A stretch of 64,000 nt of DNA from Silicimonas sp. (GTDB lineage: Bacteria; Pseudomonadota; Alphaproteobacteria; Rhodobacterales; Rhodobacteraceae): contig JAJDUZ010000071.1 of assembly GCA_022826385.1 (NCBI GenBank), forward strand, positions 18,615 to 82,614, given 5' to 3'. A program made the position numbers and the translations under genes. This document shows positions 46,009-54,433 of the stretch, in pieces. Numbering within the stretch: the first letter of the stretch is position 1; each line of letters begins with the position of its first letter. The notes beneath the pieces are model-generated. The model had not been told where the DNA came from. It saw nothing but the letters and a program-made list of their open reading frames with translations, and did not search any database.

Positions 46009-46973
46009 GCTGTTCGTCCTTTCAACACCTTCTGGATCAAGCCCCCTCTGCCCAGACTGACCACGCAGGCAGCGGCGAATGTCGTCAACGTCTTGGCTGG
46101 CTCGTGCCAAAGCGGGTGCAGCGAGGCGACATTCGAACGCAGCATCAAGGCCAGCGCTGTCCGCCCTGCCCCCAGCGTGACGGCCCGCCGCGCAAGGTAG
46201 CGCAATTGATACGCCTTTGCCGCTGGCAGGTGTAAGCGCGCGAAATCCGGCGCCACCTGTTGCACGCGCTCGGCAACCCGCAGCCATGTCTCGAACTGGC
46301 GCAGCACGTTGGCCGAGAGGCCCGACGACACGATCCGATACCTTGTCAGGGGGGCATCCGTTCCAGAGATGACCCATCGGGTCGTCAAGGCAATGCGCAG
46401 CCAGCACTCGATGTCTTCGGATTGGCGAAAGCTTTCGTCAAACCATTGGCTGCGCGTCTCGCCTTTGGGACGGAACTGGATGTCGTCGAGACATGCGCGG
46501 CGCAACACCGGGGTCGAGCCATTGCCGACCGGATTGCGCAAAAGCACGTCTCGGGCCGTGACACGACCCGCTTTCGGCGATTGCGACAGTCCAAGCGGCG
46601 CGCCGACCTCATCAATCAGGGACGAGCCGGAGTAGGTCAAACCGACAGCGGGATTGGCCTCAAGGAAGGCCACGTGTTCCGAAAGCTTCTCGGGCTCCCA
46701 CAGATCGTCCCCGTCACAGAACCCGATATACTCGCCCAGCGCTTCGGCAATGCCGCCGTTGCGTGCGCCTGCAAGCCCTCGGTTCAACTGGCGAACAAGA
46801 CGCAGGCGGGGGTCGGGATGCGCCAGCACCCAATCGGCGGTGCCGTCGGTGGACCCGTCATCCACGACCAGAACCTCAAAGCCATCGAAATCCTGCGCCA
46901 GCAGTGACGAAACTGTTTCCGGAAGCGTTTTCAGAGTGTTGTAAGCAGAAACGACTATGGATGCGCGGGGCAT
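46005..46973 (-). CDS. Glycosyltransferase family 2 (GT-A fold)
   Basis: A 322-residue GT2 enzyme with the nucleotide-sugar motif ASIVVSAYNTLKTLPETV, VLVVDDGSTDGTADWV, the metal site YIGFCDGDDLW and the acceptor-side EDIECWLRIA. The C-terminal 100 residues (DFARLHLPAAKAYQLRYLARRA) are similar to those of the adjacent GT2 protein, so the two are probably duplicates. I chose the ATG behind GATGAGGTCAACC; another ATG four codons earlier, overlapping the upstream stop, is also possible. It is part of the exopolysaccharide assembly set. Confidence 0.92.
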   Translation of the reverse strand: MPRASIVVSAYNTLKTLPETVSSLLAQDFDGFEVLVVDDGSTDGTADWVLAHPDPRLRLVRQLNRGLAGARNGGIAEALGEYIGFCDGDDLWEPEKLSEHVAFLEANPAVGLTYSGSSLIDEVGAPLGLSQSPKAGRVTARDVLLRNPVGNGSTPVLRRACLDDIQFRPKGETRSQWFDESFRQSEDIECWLRIALTTRWVISGTDAPLTRYRIVSSGLSANVLRQFETWLRVAERVQQVAPDFARLHLPAAKAYQLRYLARRAVTLGAGRTALALMLRSNVASLHPLWHEPAKTLTTFAAACVVSLGRGGLIQKVLKGRTA

Positions 46974-46984
46974 GGTTGACCTCA

Positions 46985-47908
46985 TCAGGCAAAAAGATGT
47001 TGCCGGAGACGCGCCGGCAGGACCGGCGCCAGAAGGCAACCGAGCAAAGTAAGCGGCCCGCGATGCCCGCCGCCAAGGAACGCGAGTGGCGCGAGGCGCA
47101 TGCCGCGCAGCGCCAGCGCTTGGCCGACGCGGGGCGCGGTTTGTGTGCGCAGCGCGCGCCGGGCCAGATAGCGCAGATGCGTCGCTTCGGCGGCGGCCAT
47201 TTTCCTGGCGGGCAAGGCGCCTTCCGCCGAGGCGACCGCGCGTTGCCACCCCTGATGCATTGCCTGCAAGTCCGCCGAAAGCCCGCCCTCGCTGGTGCGA
47301 TACCGCACGTGCAGATCCTCCGTCGCGACCAGCGTCATGCCACCTGCCGCCACACGGACCAGCCATTCAAGGTCTTCCGAAAACCGCATCGTCTCGTTGA
47401 ACCCGCCCGAGGCCAGAAAGGCGTCGCGCTTGACGCTGAGGTTGGACAAAGTGCAAGCGGGGTTCTCTCCAACGAAATCGGTCAGCTCTGCGCGCCCCGG
47501 TCGGACGGTAGACGTGGTTGCGTCACCTTCGTCGTGGCTTCGAAAGAAGGCGATGCGCCCGAACACGGCGTCCGCAATTGGATCTTCCGCGAAAGCCTTG
47601 GCGACCGAGGCGAGCTTCCCCGGCAACCACACATCATCCGCGTCAAGGAAGGCCACGATGTCGCCCCCTGCTGTCGTAGCGGCGGCGTTGCGTGCGCGGC
47701 TGGGGCCAGCGTTTTCCTGGCTCATGATGTGCAGGCGAGGCTCGGCCTCGGCCAAGCGCTGCAGCACCGCAAGCGTGTCGTCGCTCGAGCCATCATCGAC
47801 ACAGATCACGTCCCAATCAGCAAGGGTTTGCGCCTGCACCGAGGCCAGCGTGGCTTCGATCGTGTCGGCGCAGTTGAAGCAGGGGATGACTACGGAAAAC
47901 TTCGCCAT
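46985..47908 (-). CDS. Glycosyltransferase family 2 (GT-A fold), paralogue of the adjacent gene
   Basis: A 307-residue GT2 enzyme: FSVVIPCFNCADTIEATL, VICVDDGSSDDTLAVL, metal site IVAFLDADDVW and the downstream SEDLEWLVRVAAGG. The C-terminal region ATHLRYLARRALRTQTAPRVG parallels that of the neighbouring GT2, consistent with tandem duplication. It abuts the flippase gene upstream and overlaps the alternative start of the next gene. It presumably adds a different residue of the repeat unit. Confidence 0.92.
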   Translation of the reverse strand: MAKFSVVIPCFNCADTIEATLASVQAQTLADWDVICVDDGSSDDTLAVLQRLAEAEPRLHIMSQENAGPSRARNAAATTAGGDIVAFLDADDVWLPGKLASVAKAFAEDPIADAVFGRIAFFRSHDEGDATTSTVRPGRAELTDFVGENPACTLSNLSVKRDAFLASGGFNETMRFSEDLEWLVRVAAGGMTLVATEDLHVRYRTSEGGLSADLQAMHQGWQRAVASAEGALPARKMAAAEATHLRYLARRALRTQTAPRVGQALALRGMRLAPLAFLGGGHRGPLTLLGCLLAPVLPARLRQHLFA

Positions 47909-47909
47909 G

Positions 47910-49127
47910 TCAGACCTTTCGCGTCCCTCGCGTCAGCAGAAGTGGCAGCGACGCCGCGACTTGCACAACCGTGGAAACAGCGAGATAGCCCCACGCGATT
48001 GTCTCGATCCCGTAGGGCGCCAGAAGCCATGTCGACATCAGCAAGGCAGCCGTCATCGCAAGCGTGACGTTGAACTCGCTGCCCGCGCGATCTTCGGCCC
48101 GCAACCACTGAGCGGTCCCGGCCCAAAGCATCGATGGGATGGCAGCGAGGCAAAGGATCGAGACCGTGCCCGAAATGAAAGCCCAATCCGCACCGAAAAG
48201 GATCGGAACGTAAACCGGAGCCAGCATCGCCTGCAGCAGGATGATCGGCGTCGTGGCCAGTGTCGCCAGCCACACCGCCTCGCGGGCTGCTTTCGAACGG
48301 TCGCGTGCGGCCGTAATCCTTGGGAAGACCACGCGCGAGAAAGCGACGGACGCCGAAGTGGCAAGGCTGAGACCAGCGTTGAAGGCGAAGAAATAGATGC
48401 CCAATGCCTCGGCGCCCAGCAGGGCCCCGATCAGCAGTTTGTCGGCTTGCAGGCGCAGGGCTTTCACAACCTCGCTGCCCAGCACCCATGCTCCGAACCC
48501 GACAAACAGCGCAACCGGGGCCGGGTCGACGTCGACGTCAACCTTGTGCGGGTGCAGACGCCGCATCCCGATCAGCCAGACCGGCGCTGTCAGGACGCGC
48601 GGTATGATCAGGGCAAATGGCGAGGGCCAAGCAAACGCCAGAGCCGCCGTTAGGATATTGGCCAGAACGATCTGACTACCGGCGACGGCGGCGGTCCCGG
48701 TCAGCTTGCCGGCGCGCATCGCCAAGGCGCAGTTCACGATGCCCGGCGGCATGGCAAGGTATTCAAACGCCAGAAGTGCGATCAACAGCGGCACAATGAC
48801 ACTGCCAGTGAACGCCCAAACGCCTGCCGCAATCGTGCATTGCACCAGGAAGAGCCCGATACACCACATCCAGAACAATCTGCGGCCGGTGCGGATGACG
48901 CTTGGCAAGTCGCGTTCGGACGCTGCAATGATCCGCTGCACGACACCGTTTTCGGTCAGCGACTTCAGAATATCGCCTGCCGCTATGGCAGCCGCTGCCA
49001 GACCGATGGCCTCGGGTTCCATGACGCGGGCGACCGCCACCACAACGGCAACCCGAGACAGCTTCTGTACGATCTCGGAAAAGCCGTTGGTGGCCAGCAC
49101 GGTCAGGAATGAACGCTGAGATGTCAC
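47910..49127 (-). CDS. Polysaccharide flippase (Wzx, MATE/MOP superfamily)
   Basis: A 405-residue membrane protein with about 11-12 hydrophobic helices and the lipopolysaccharide-biosynthesis flippase pattern (SFLTVLATNGFSEIVQKLSR start, YFFAFNAGLSLATSASVAFSRVVFP). It should move the undecaprenyl-linked repeat unit across the inner membrane for polymerisation. It is the first gene of a minus-strand run followed by two GT2 and one GT4 genes, and is divergent from the Wza-like gene. The shared promoter region carries box S3. Confidence 0.88.
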   Translation of the reverse strand: MTSQRSFLTVLATNGFSEIVQKLSRVAVVVAVARVMEPEAIGLAAAAIAAGDILKSLTENGVVQRIIAASERDLPSVIRTGRRLFWMWCIGLFLVQCTIAAGVWAFTGSVIVPLLIALLAFEYLAMPPGIVNCALAMRAGKLTGTAAVAGSQIVLANILTAALAFAWPSPFALIIPRVLTAPVWLIGMRRLHPHKVDVDVDPAPVALFVGFGAWVLGSEVVKALRLQADKLLIGALLGAEALGIYFFAFNAGLSLATSASVAFSRVVFPRITAARDRSKAAREAVWLATLATTPIILLQAMLAPVYVPILFGADWAFISGTVSILCLAAIPSMLWAGTAQWLRAEDRAGSEFNVTLAMTAALLMSTWLLAPYGIETIAWGYLAVSTVVQVAASLPLLLTRGTRKV

Positions 49128-49224
49128 TTATTCCGCTCCTAAGCACCTGGTTAATGTCTAGGGGGTCGCGCGCGGCAAATCATGGTCGCGGAAGGGTGTT
49201 GCGGGGCGCAAAGGACGCAGGTCC

Positions 49225-49240
49225 CTAGCCTTTGGGATAG
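49225..49240. promoter_or_regulatory. 16-bp box S3 in the divergent Wzx/Wza promoter
   Basis: CTAGCCTTTGGGATAG matches 14 of 16 bases of CTATCCTTTCGGATAG. It lies 85 bases before the Wza-like start and 98 bases before the flippase start, so it could serve both. Confidence 0.55.
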
Positions 49241-49324
49241 CTGCACGGGCATTGGCAGATAAGCGGTCGTCATGCCGTTCGGTTCAAGCTAAGGTCCGGG
49301 CAATGTAGGAACCGGAACCCACGA

Positions 49325-50545
49325 ATGACTGTCGCAAACAAGATTGTAGGCGTGGTGGCGGTGGCTGTGCTGGTCGGCTGTGCCAGTCAAACCGTGCCAG
49401 AAAACAACGAGGACGCCAGCGCGGGTGAGGCCTATTCCGCGCGCTATCGCGCGCCCGTGGAAGATGACGCCACGCGATCGGGCTTCATTGACGCAACGCA
49501 ATGCCAGGATGCCGGTCAAGTGGCCTCGGACAGAGTTGGCGCCGACAAGGGCGGACTGTTGGCTTCGAACCTTGGTGTGCGCGGCCCCGAGGTCTTGTCG
49601 ATTGGCGATCTGGTCGAAGTCTTCGTGGAACAGGACGAAACCTTTACAGGCTCATACGTCGTGGGCGTGGACGGCAACCTGCGCTTGCCCTTCGCCAAAC
49701 CGGTGCGCGCCATTGGTCGCACGCCAGCCCAGATCGAAGCGCGTGTTGCCAATGTGCTGGTTGAAGAGCAGCTTTATGATACGCCCCCCCGTGTCTCGGT
49801 TCTGCTGAAAGATTATGCCGAAGCCGAAGCCTTCGTCAGCGGGGCTGTCTTTGAACCACGGCAGGTGGTGATCGGCGGCTCAGACGCGCGGACCCGCGAT
49901 GTCGAGCGGCAGCGCGCTCTTGGCGCTGCAACCTTGTCCCGCACCTTGTCCGCCGCCCTTCGGAATGCAGGTGGTGTGCGCCCGGACGCGGACCTGTCCC
50001 GGGTGCAGGTGATCCGCGGCGGCCAGCGCTTGCAGTTCGACTTGCGAAACGCGGTGCGCGGTCAGGCCTTCCCCGATCCTGTTCTGATCAGCGGCGACCG
50101 GGTCGAGGTGCCGTCGCGTGGATGTTTCCAGGACACATTGATGGTGCCCTCCTCGGTCACGCCACCGGGCGTAAAAGTGTTCCTGTCGAACCTGTCGGAA
50201 ACCGCACGGGCGAATGCAGCAGCCGCCGTGCCGGACGCGCGCGAGATGCGGTATGGCACCCGTTACCTTCAGGCTGTCTTCGGCCTCAACTGCGTTGGCG
50301 GTTCGAAACTGACGAATGCCAATCGACGGGCCGTGCTCTTTTCGCGGAACCCGATGACGGGCGAGTCCATTGTCATCGACCGCTCGATCGAGAGCCTGCT
50401 GCGCCGGGCCGATCGCGACGAGTTCAACCCGTATATTCTGCCGGAAGATGCGATGGCCTGTTACGACAGCTCGGTCATCAGCCTGAAAAACCTCGCCGCT
50501 GTGCTTGGGGTTGGGGCCGCCGTGATCTATGCCTCGGAAAACTGA
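49325..50545 (+). CDS. Wza-like outer-membrane polysaccharide export lipoprotein (OPX)
   Basis: A 406-residue lipoprotein: lipobox AVLVGC with the modified Cys19, a polysaccharide-export domain (VLSIGDLVEVFVEQDETFTG, VGVDGNLRLPFAKPVRAIG), then a beta-grasp (SLBB-like) segment and a C-terminal region with a conserved NCVGG and a final hydrophobic helix (LAAVLGVGAAVIYA). It would form the outer-membrane exit for the polysaccharide with the Wzz-like protein. It is transcribed alone, divergent from the flippase, and followed by the convergent racemase-like gene. Confidence 0.88.
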   Translation: MTVANKIVGVVAVAVLVGCASQTVPENNEDASAGEAYSARYRAPVEDDATRSGFIDATQCQDAGQVASDRVGADKGGLLASNLGVRGPEVLSIGDLVEVFVEQDETFTGSYVVGVDGNLRLPFAKPVRAIGRTPAQIEARVANVLVEEQLYDTPPRVSVLLKDYAEAEAFVSGAVFEPRQVVIGGSDARTRDVERQRALGAATLSRTLSAALRNAGGVRPDADLSRVQVIRGGQRLQFDLRNAVRGQAFPDPVLISGDRVEVPSRGCFQDTLMVPSSVTPPGVKVFLSNLSETARANAAAAVPDAREMRYGTRYLQAVFGLNCVGGSKLTNANRRAVLFSRNPMTGESIVIDRSIESLLRRADRDEFNPYILPEDAMACYDSSVISLKNLAAVLGVGAAVIYASEN

Positions 50546-50554
50546 ACTTAGGTT

Positions 50555-51196
50555 TCAGAGCATCCACCGCATGCAGGTCGCTGCGGCAACCACCGGGTCA
50601 ATAACCGGAACATGGACCGCCTCGGCCACGGCAGCGGTGACATGCACCATGCCGGCGCATCCAAGAACGATGGCGTCGATATCGTCTTCGCGTTCGGCCC
50701 GAAGGGCTTCCTCGACGATCCTGGCCTGTGACACCGCAGGGTCCTCGTGCAGCGCCAGAACAGGCACGTCCGAGGCACGAACCTTGGCGACCTGCCCCTG
50801 CAGTCCGAGCGTTTCGATATTCCCGGCAATCACCGGGACCGACACCGCCAGCGTCGTCACCACGCTGAACTGCCAATGCCGAAGCGCGGCATAATGATAG
50901 GACGCCTGCCCGATCCCAATGACCGGACAGTCTGCAATGGCCGCAGCCTGATGCAAGGCGGTGTCGTCAAAGCAGCCGATGACGACACCGTCGGCCTTTT
51001 GGTCGGAGGCTTTCTGCACGAGCGCCAGCAACGGGGCTTCCGCCAACGCCCCGTCTGCCTCGCCTTGTATCGAGGGTGGGCCATCGGTCGAGGTCCAGCC
51101 GTCAAAGCTCAGGTCTGGGACGGTCTCCGCGGCCATCTGCACCATGGCTTCGGTCATCGCGACAGTGCTGTTGGGGTTGATGACGACGACACTCAT
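50555..51196 (-). CDS. Aspartate/glutamate/hydantoin racemase-family protein
   Basis: A 213-residue member of the Asp/Glu/hydantoin racemase family. The two catalytic cysteines are present, Cys75 in VVIGCFDD and Cys180 in IVLGCAGM, with VVVINPNST at the start, as in hydantoin racemases. It would invert a carbon next to a carbonyl without cofactor. It is the last gene of an importer operon, five bases after the second permease, so its substrate is likely the imported compound or a product of it. The exact substrate is unknown. Confidence 0.88.
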   Translation of the reverse strand: MSVVVINPNSTVAMTEAMVQMAAETVPDLSFDGWTSTDGPPSIQGEADGALAEAPLLALVQKASDQKADGVVIGCFDDTALHQAAAIADCPVIGIGQASYHYAALRHWQFSVVTTLAVSVPVIAGNIETLGLQGQVAKVRASDVPVLALHEDPAVSQARIVEEALRAEREDDIDAIVLGCAGMVHVTAAVAEAVHVPVIDPVVAAATCMRWML

Positions 51197-51201
51197 CCCG
51201 G

Positions 51202-52044
51202 TCAAACCAACCCTTGGCCAGCATCCGACCCCTGCGCCTTGCGACGACGGTCCATCCACCAGACGACCAGCAGGAAAAGACCGATCACAAGGAACGAGAA
51301 GACGGTGGTCAATGTACCAAGCGCAAAGATGACCGGCGTCGTGACATTGGTCGTCATCCCGAAGATCTCGAGCGGCAGCGTGTTACGGCTGCCCGAGGTC
51401 AGAAGGGTCCGGGCGAATTCGTCATAGCTGAGCGTGAAGCCGAACAGCGCCACCCCGATCAGCGACGGCGCAATGATCGGCAGGACCACGTGTCGGATCG
51501 TCTGCCACGGCGACGCGCCAAGGTCGCGGGCGGCCTCCTCATAGCTTTGATCGAAGCGGTTGAAGACGGCGAACATGATGAGAAGGCCGAAGGGCAGCGT
51601 CCATGTCAGCTGCGCCCCGAAACCCGAGGTCGACCAATGCACGTTCAGCCCGGATTGCGACCAGATAAGGCCAACGCCAAGCGACACAAGGATCGACGGG
51701 ATTACCAGCGAGGTGATGATCAGATAGAACAGGATGCCCGACCCTTTGAACCGCTTCCGGAACGCCAGACCGCCCATCACCGAGACCACGACCGTGGTGA
51801 CCATCACCATCAATCCAAGCGTGAACGAACGCGAAAAGGACCCCCAGATGTCGCCCACCGCCTGTTCCTGAAACAGATCGCGGAACCAGTGCAGCGAGAC
51901 ACCGCGCATCGGGAAGGTCAGCCCCCCACCCGGGCCTTGGAAAGACAGGATCGCTATGGTGATCGTGGGCCCGTAAAGGAAGATCAGGAACAGCGCGAAG
52001 AACGTCGCGAGGGCATAGAAGGATTTGGGGCGCGGTTCGCTCAT
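51202..52044 (-). CDS. ABC transporter permease (PotC/YdcV-like)
   Basis: A 280-residue inner-membrane permease with six hydrophobic helices and the binding-protein-dependent EAA loop EEAARDLGASPWQTIRHVVLP. It belongs to the spermidine/putrescine-type importers (PotC position). It follows the first permease gene after a 103-base gap that holds a repeat element, which is unusual inside an operon, and precedes the racemase gene. The start at MSEPRPKSF is preferred to a longer frame through that repeat. Confidence 0.92.
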   Translation of the reverse strand: MSEPRPKSFYALATFFALFLIFLYGPTITIAILSFQGPGGGLTFPMRGVSLHWFRDLFQEQAVGDIWGSFSRSFTLGLMVMVTTVVVSVMGGLAFRKRFKGSGILFYLIITSLVIPSILVSLGVGLIWSQSGLNVHWSTSGFGAQLTWTLPFGLLIMFAVFNRFDQSYEEAARDLGASPWQTIRHVVLPIIAPSLIGVALFGFTLSYDEFARTLLTSGSRNTLPLEIFGMTTNVTTPVIFALGTLTTVFSFLVIGLFLLVVWWMDRRRKAQGSDAGQGLV

Positions 52045-52067
52045 GCGATGTGTCCTTGTGCGAGGAT

Positions 52068-52145
52068 TTGCGCCGGGCTGCGCCCGTCGCCCCGCCGGGG
52101 GCTTTGCCCCCGGACCCCCAGGATATTTGCGAACAGGCGAAGGGG
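52068..52145 (+). repeat. Dispersed intergenic element, copy E
   Basis: GGGCTGCGCCC, then CCGGGGGCTTTGCCCCCGG, then CCCCCAGGATATTTGCGAAC, with a diverged end. It lies between two permease genes of one operon and is inverted relative to them, unlike copies A-D. Confidence 0.7.
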
Positions 52146-52147
52146 CA

Positions 52148-53062
52148 TCAGAGTTCCTTTCGAATGTCGACAAGACGCAGAAGCAGGCCGATCACCATCA
52201 GGACCGTGACCAGCAGAATGACCGCGGTCGCGCTGGCAGACGGGTATTGCAGAAGACCGATATCGTTCTGGATCATGCGCCCGACATTGGCGCTTTGCGA
52301 TCCGCTCATGAACCGCACGGTGATGAAATCGCCCATCACCAGCGTCACGACGAAGATCGTACCGATCATGATGCCGGGTTTGGTCAGCGGGATGACCACA
52401 TGCCAGAGCGTTTGCCACCCCGTGGCGCCCGCATCGGTCGCGGCCTCGATCAGCGATTTGTCGATCCGCATCATCGTGTTGAAGATCGGGACGACCATGA
52501 ACAGCGTATAGAGGTGAACAAAGGCCAGAATCACACTGAAATCGCTGAAAAGAAGCCATTCGAGCGGCTCGTCAACCACGCCCCACGAAATCAGCGTCGA
52601 ATTGGCAAGACCGTTGCGCCCAAGGAAGGGAATCCACGAGATCATGCGGATGATGTTCGATGTCCAGAACGGAATGGTGCAAAGCAGGAAGAGCGCGATC
52701 TGCCATTTCAGCGATCGGACGTGAAAAGCCAGAAAATAGGCCACAGTGAAGCCGATCAGCAGTGTGAAGACCCAAGTGATGCCGGCGTATTTGAAGGTGT
52801 TGAGGAAGACACGATAGGTCACCTCGGACCCGAAGAGGAAAGCATAATTGTCGAACTGGAACGCGGGATAGATCGAGAATTCTGTTGCGCCCCAGAAGCT
52901 GACGATCACGATCATGACGATGGGCGCCACCAGGAATACAGTCAGCACCAGCGCCAGCGGGGACGCCATCAGCCAGCCTGACAGGTGGCGCGACAAGGTG
53001 CGCGGCGGCGTGGCCGGGCTGCCGGACGTGGAAGGTGCAGAGGAGATCGTGTTGTCGGTCAT
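52148..53062 (-). CDS. ABC transporter permease (PotB-like)
   Basis: A 304-residue inner-membrane permease with six hydrophobic helices and the EAA loop EAATDAGATGWQTLWHVVIPL. It corresponds to PotB of spermidine/putrescine importers and should form a heterodimer with the second permease. The N-terminal 35 residues are serine/threonine/proline-rich and cytoplasmic. It lies 66 bases downstream of the binding-protein gene, with a strong hairpin in between. Confidence 0.92.
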   Translation of the reverse strand: MTDNTISSAPSTSGSPATPPRTLSRHLSGWLMASPLALVLTVFLVAPIVMIVIVSFWGATEFSIYPAFQFDNYAFLFGSEVTYRVFLNTFKYAGITWVFTLLIGFTVAYFLAFHVRSLKWQIALFLLCTIPFWTSNIIRMISWIPFLGRNGLANSTLISWGVVDEPLEWLLFSDFSVILAFVHLYTLFMVVPIFNTMMRIDKSLIEAATDAGATGWQTLWHVVIPLTKPGIMIGTIFVVTLVMGDFITVRFMSGSQSANVGRMIQNDIGLLQYPSASATAVILLVTVLMVIGLLLRLVDIRKEL

Positions 53063-53077
53063 GTTCGTGTCAAAGAT

Positions 53078-53111
53078 GCGCCCCGGCCATACGTGGTGGG
53101 AGCCGGGGCGC
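53078..53111 (-). terminator. Hairpin after the solute-binding-protein gene
   Basis: A perfect 10-bp stem GCGCCCCGGC / GCCGGGGCGC with a 14-base loop and no T run. Its position between binding protein and permease suggests 3'-end protection or partial termination that raises binding-protein levels. Confidence 0.6.
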
Positions 53112-53128
53112 TCGGGTTCATACGCCAG

Positions 53129-54403
53129 TTAGGCAGCGATGAACTCGTTCCATTTGCGAACCATGTACTGGTTCTCGTCCATAACGGCGTTCCAGCAGGC
53201 CACGGCGCCCATCCGGTCGTAGAACGAACCGCCGTCGCGCACGGCACCGGCTATCTCCATCACGTCGCCGAACGGGTTGGTGATGTCGCCTTGCGCCGCC
53301 TTCCCTTCGAACCAGAAGCCCCATTCGTCTTCGGTCATGAAGTTCTTCGAGGTTTCCGGCACAGCCGAGTAGTAGCCCTGACGCATCAGGAAGCCGCCGA
53401 CCCAACCGGAGAGATACCAGTTGATGTATTCGTAAGCCGCGTCCAGCTCGATGCCCGACAGAGCAGCCGAGAGACCGATGCCGCCACCCCAGCTGCGATA
53501 GCCTTCTTCCAGCGGCTGGTAGACGCAAGGAATGCCTTGCGAACGCACAGCGGTGATCGCGGGCGACCACATGGACTGGATCACGACTTCGCCCGAGGCC
53601 ATCAGCTCGACCGATTCCGAGAACGACTTCCAGAAGGCGCGGAACTGGCCAGCCTTCTTGGCTTCGGTGAAGATGCCAAGGGTTAGATCGATCTCTTCCT
53701 TGGTCATGTTGCCCTTGTCGGGATAGGTGTATTCGCCCATCGACTCGACGACCATCGCCATGTCCATGATGCCGATCGACGAGATGTCGAGGATCGAGGC
53801 CTTGCCCTTGAACTCGGGGTTCAGCAGTTCGCTCCAATTGCTGATCGGACGACCGATCAGGTCGGGGCGGATGCCCAGCGTGTCGGCGTTGTAGATCGTC
53901 GGGATCAGGGTCATCCAACCGGATTCTTCCTGCACGAAGTCCTTGCCGTTCGGGCCGGATGTGAAGCCGACCGTGTGCGGCGCGGTGCCCTGCGCGATGA
54001 CGCTCTCCGGCGTCAGCTTGCCCGAGCGGAACGTGCCGACGATCTTGTCGTAGTTCGCGATCTTCGATGTGTCCATCGCCTGCAGGTTGCCGGTCGGCCA
54101 GACCTTCTTGCAGATCCAGTATTCGATATCGGCGATGTCGAAGCTGTCCGGCTGCGTCGCAGCCCGCTGCGTCACGCTGTCGGAATCGAGCGCCGTCATT
54201 TCCAGCGTGAAGCCGAGGTCTTCCTTGACCTTGGCTGCCACCTCGTTCAGGTTCGACACCCCGGTGCCGAACTGGCGCAGTGTCACGTCTTTAATGGCCT
54301 GTCCCCATACCATCGGAGCCGGAAGCGCGGCGGCCGCCACCGCCGCGCCACCCGACTTCAGGATCGAGCGACGCGAATAGCGTATCTTTGGAATTGTGGT
54401 CAT
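53129..54403 (-). CDS. Periplasmic solute-binding protein of a polyamine-type ABC importer
   Basis: A 424-residue binding protein with a twin-arginine-like signal (SRRSILKSGGAAVAAAALP) and the PotD/PotF-type fold (family 1 extracellular solute-binding protein). ASGEVVIQSMWSPAITAV and YINWYLSGWVGGFLMRQGYYS are recognisable. It delivers substrate to the two permeases below. The neighbouring racemase-like gene and GntR regulator argue for an amino-acid-like or hydantoin-like substrate more than a classical polyamine, but that is inference. Confidence 0.9.
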   Translation of the reverse strand: MTTIPKIRYSRRSILKSGGAAVAAAALPAPMVWGQAIKDVTLRQFGTGVSNLNEVAAKVKEDLGFTLEMTALDSDSVTQRAATQPDSFDIADIEYWICKKVWPTGNLQAMDTSKIANYDKIVGTFRSGKLTPESVIAQGTAPHTVGFTSGPNGKDFVQEESGWMTLIPTIYNADTLGIRPDLIGRPISNWSELLNPEFKGKASILDISSIGIMDMAMVVESMGEYTYPDKGNMTKEEIDLTLGIFTEAKKAGQFRAFWKSFSESVELMASGEVVIQSMWSPAITAVRSQGIPCVYQPLEEGYRSWGGGIGLSAALSGIELDAAYEYINWYLSGWVGGFLMRQGYYSAVPETSKNFMTEDEWGFWFEGKAAQGDITNPFGDVMEIAGAVRDGGSFYDRMGAVACWNAVMDENQYMVRKWNEFIAA

Positions 54404-54433
54404 TTCAGTCTCCCTGTTCTTGGAGTTTGAGTG

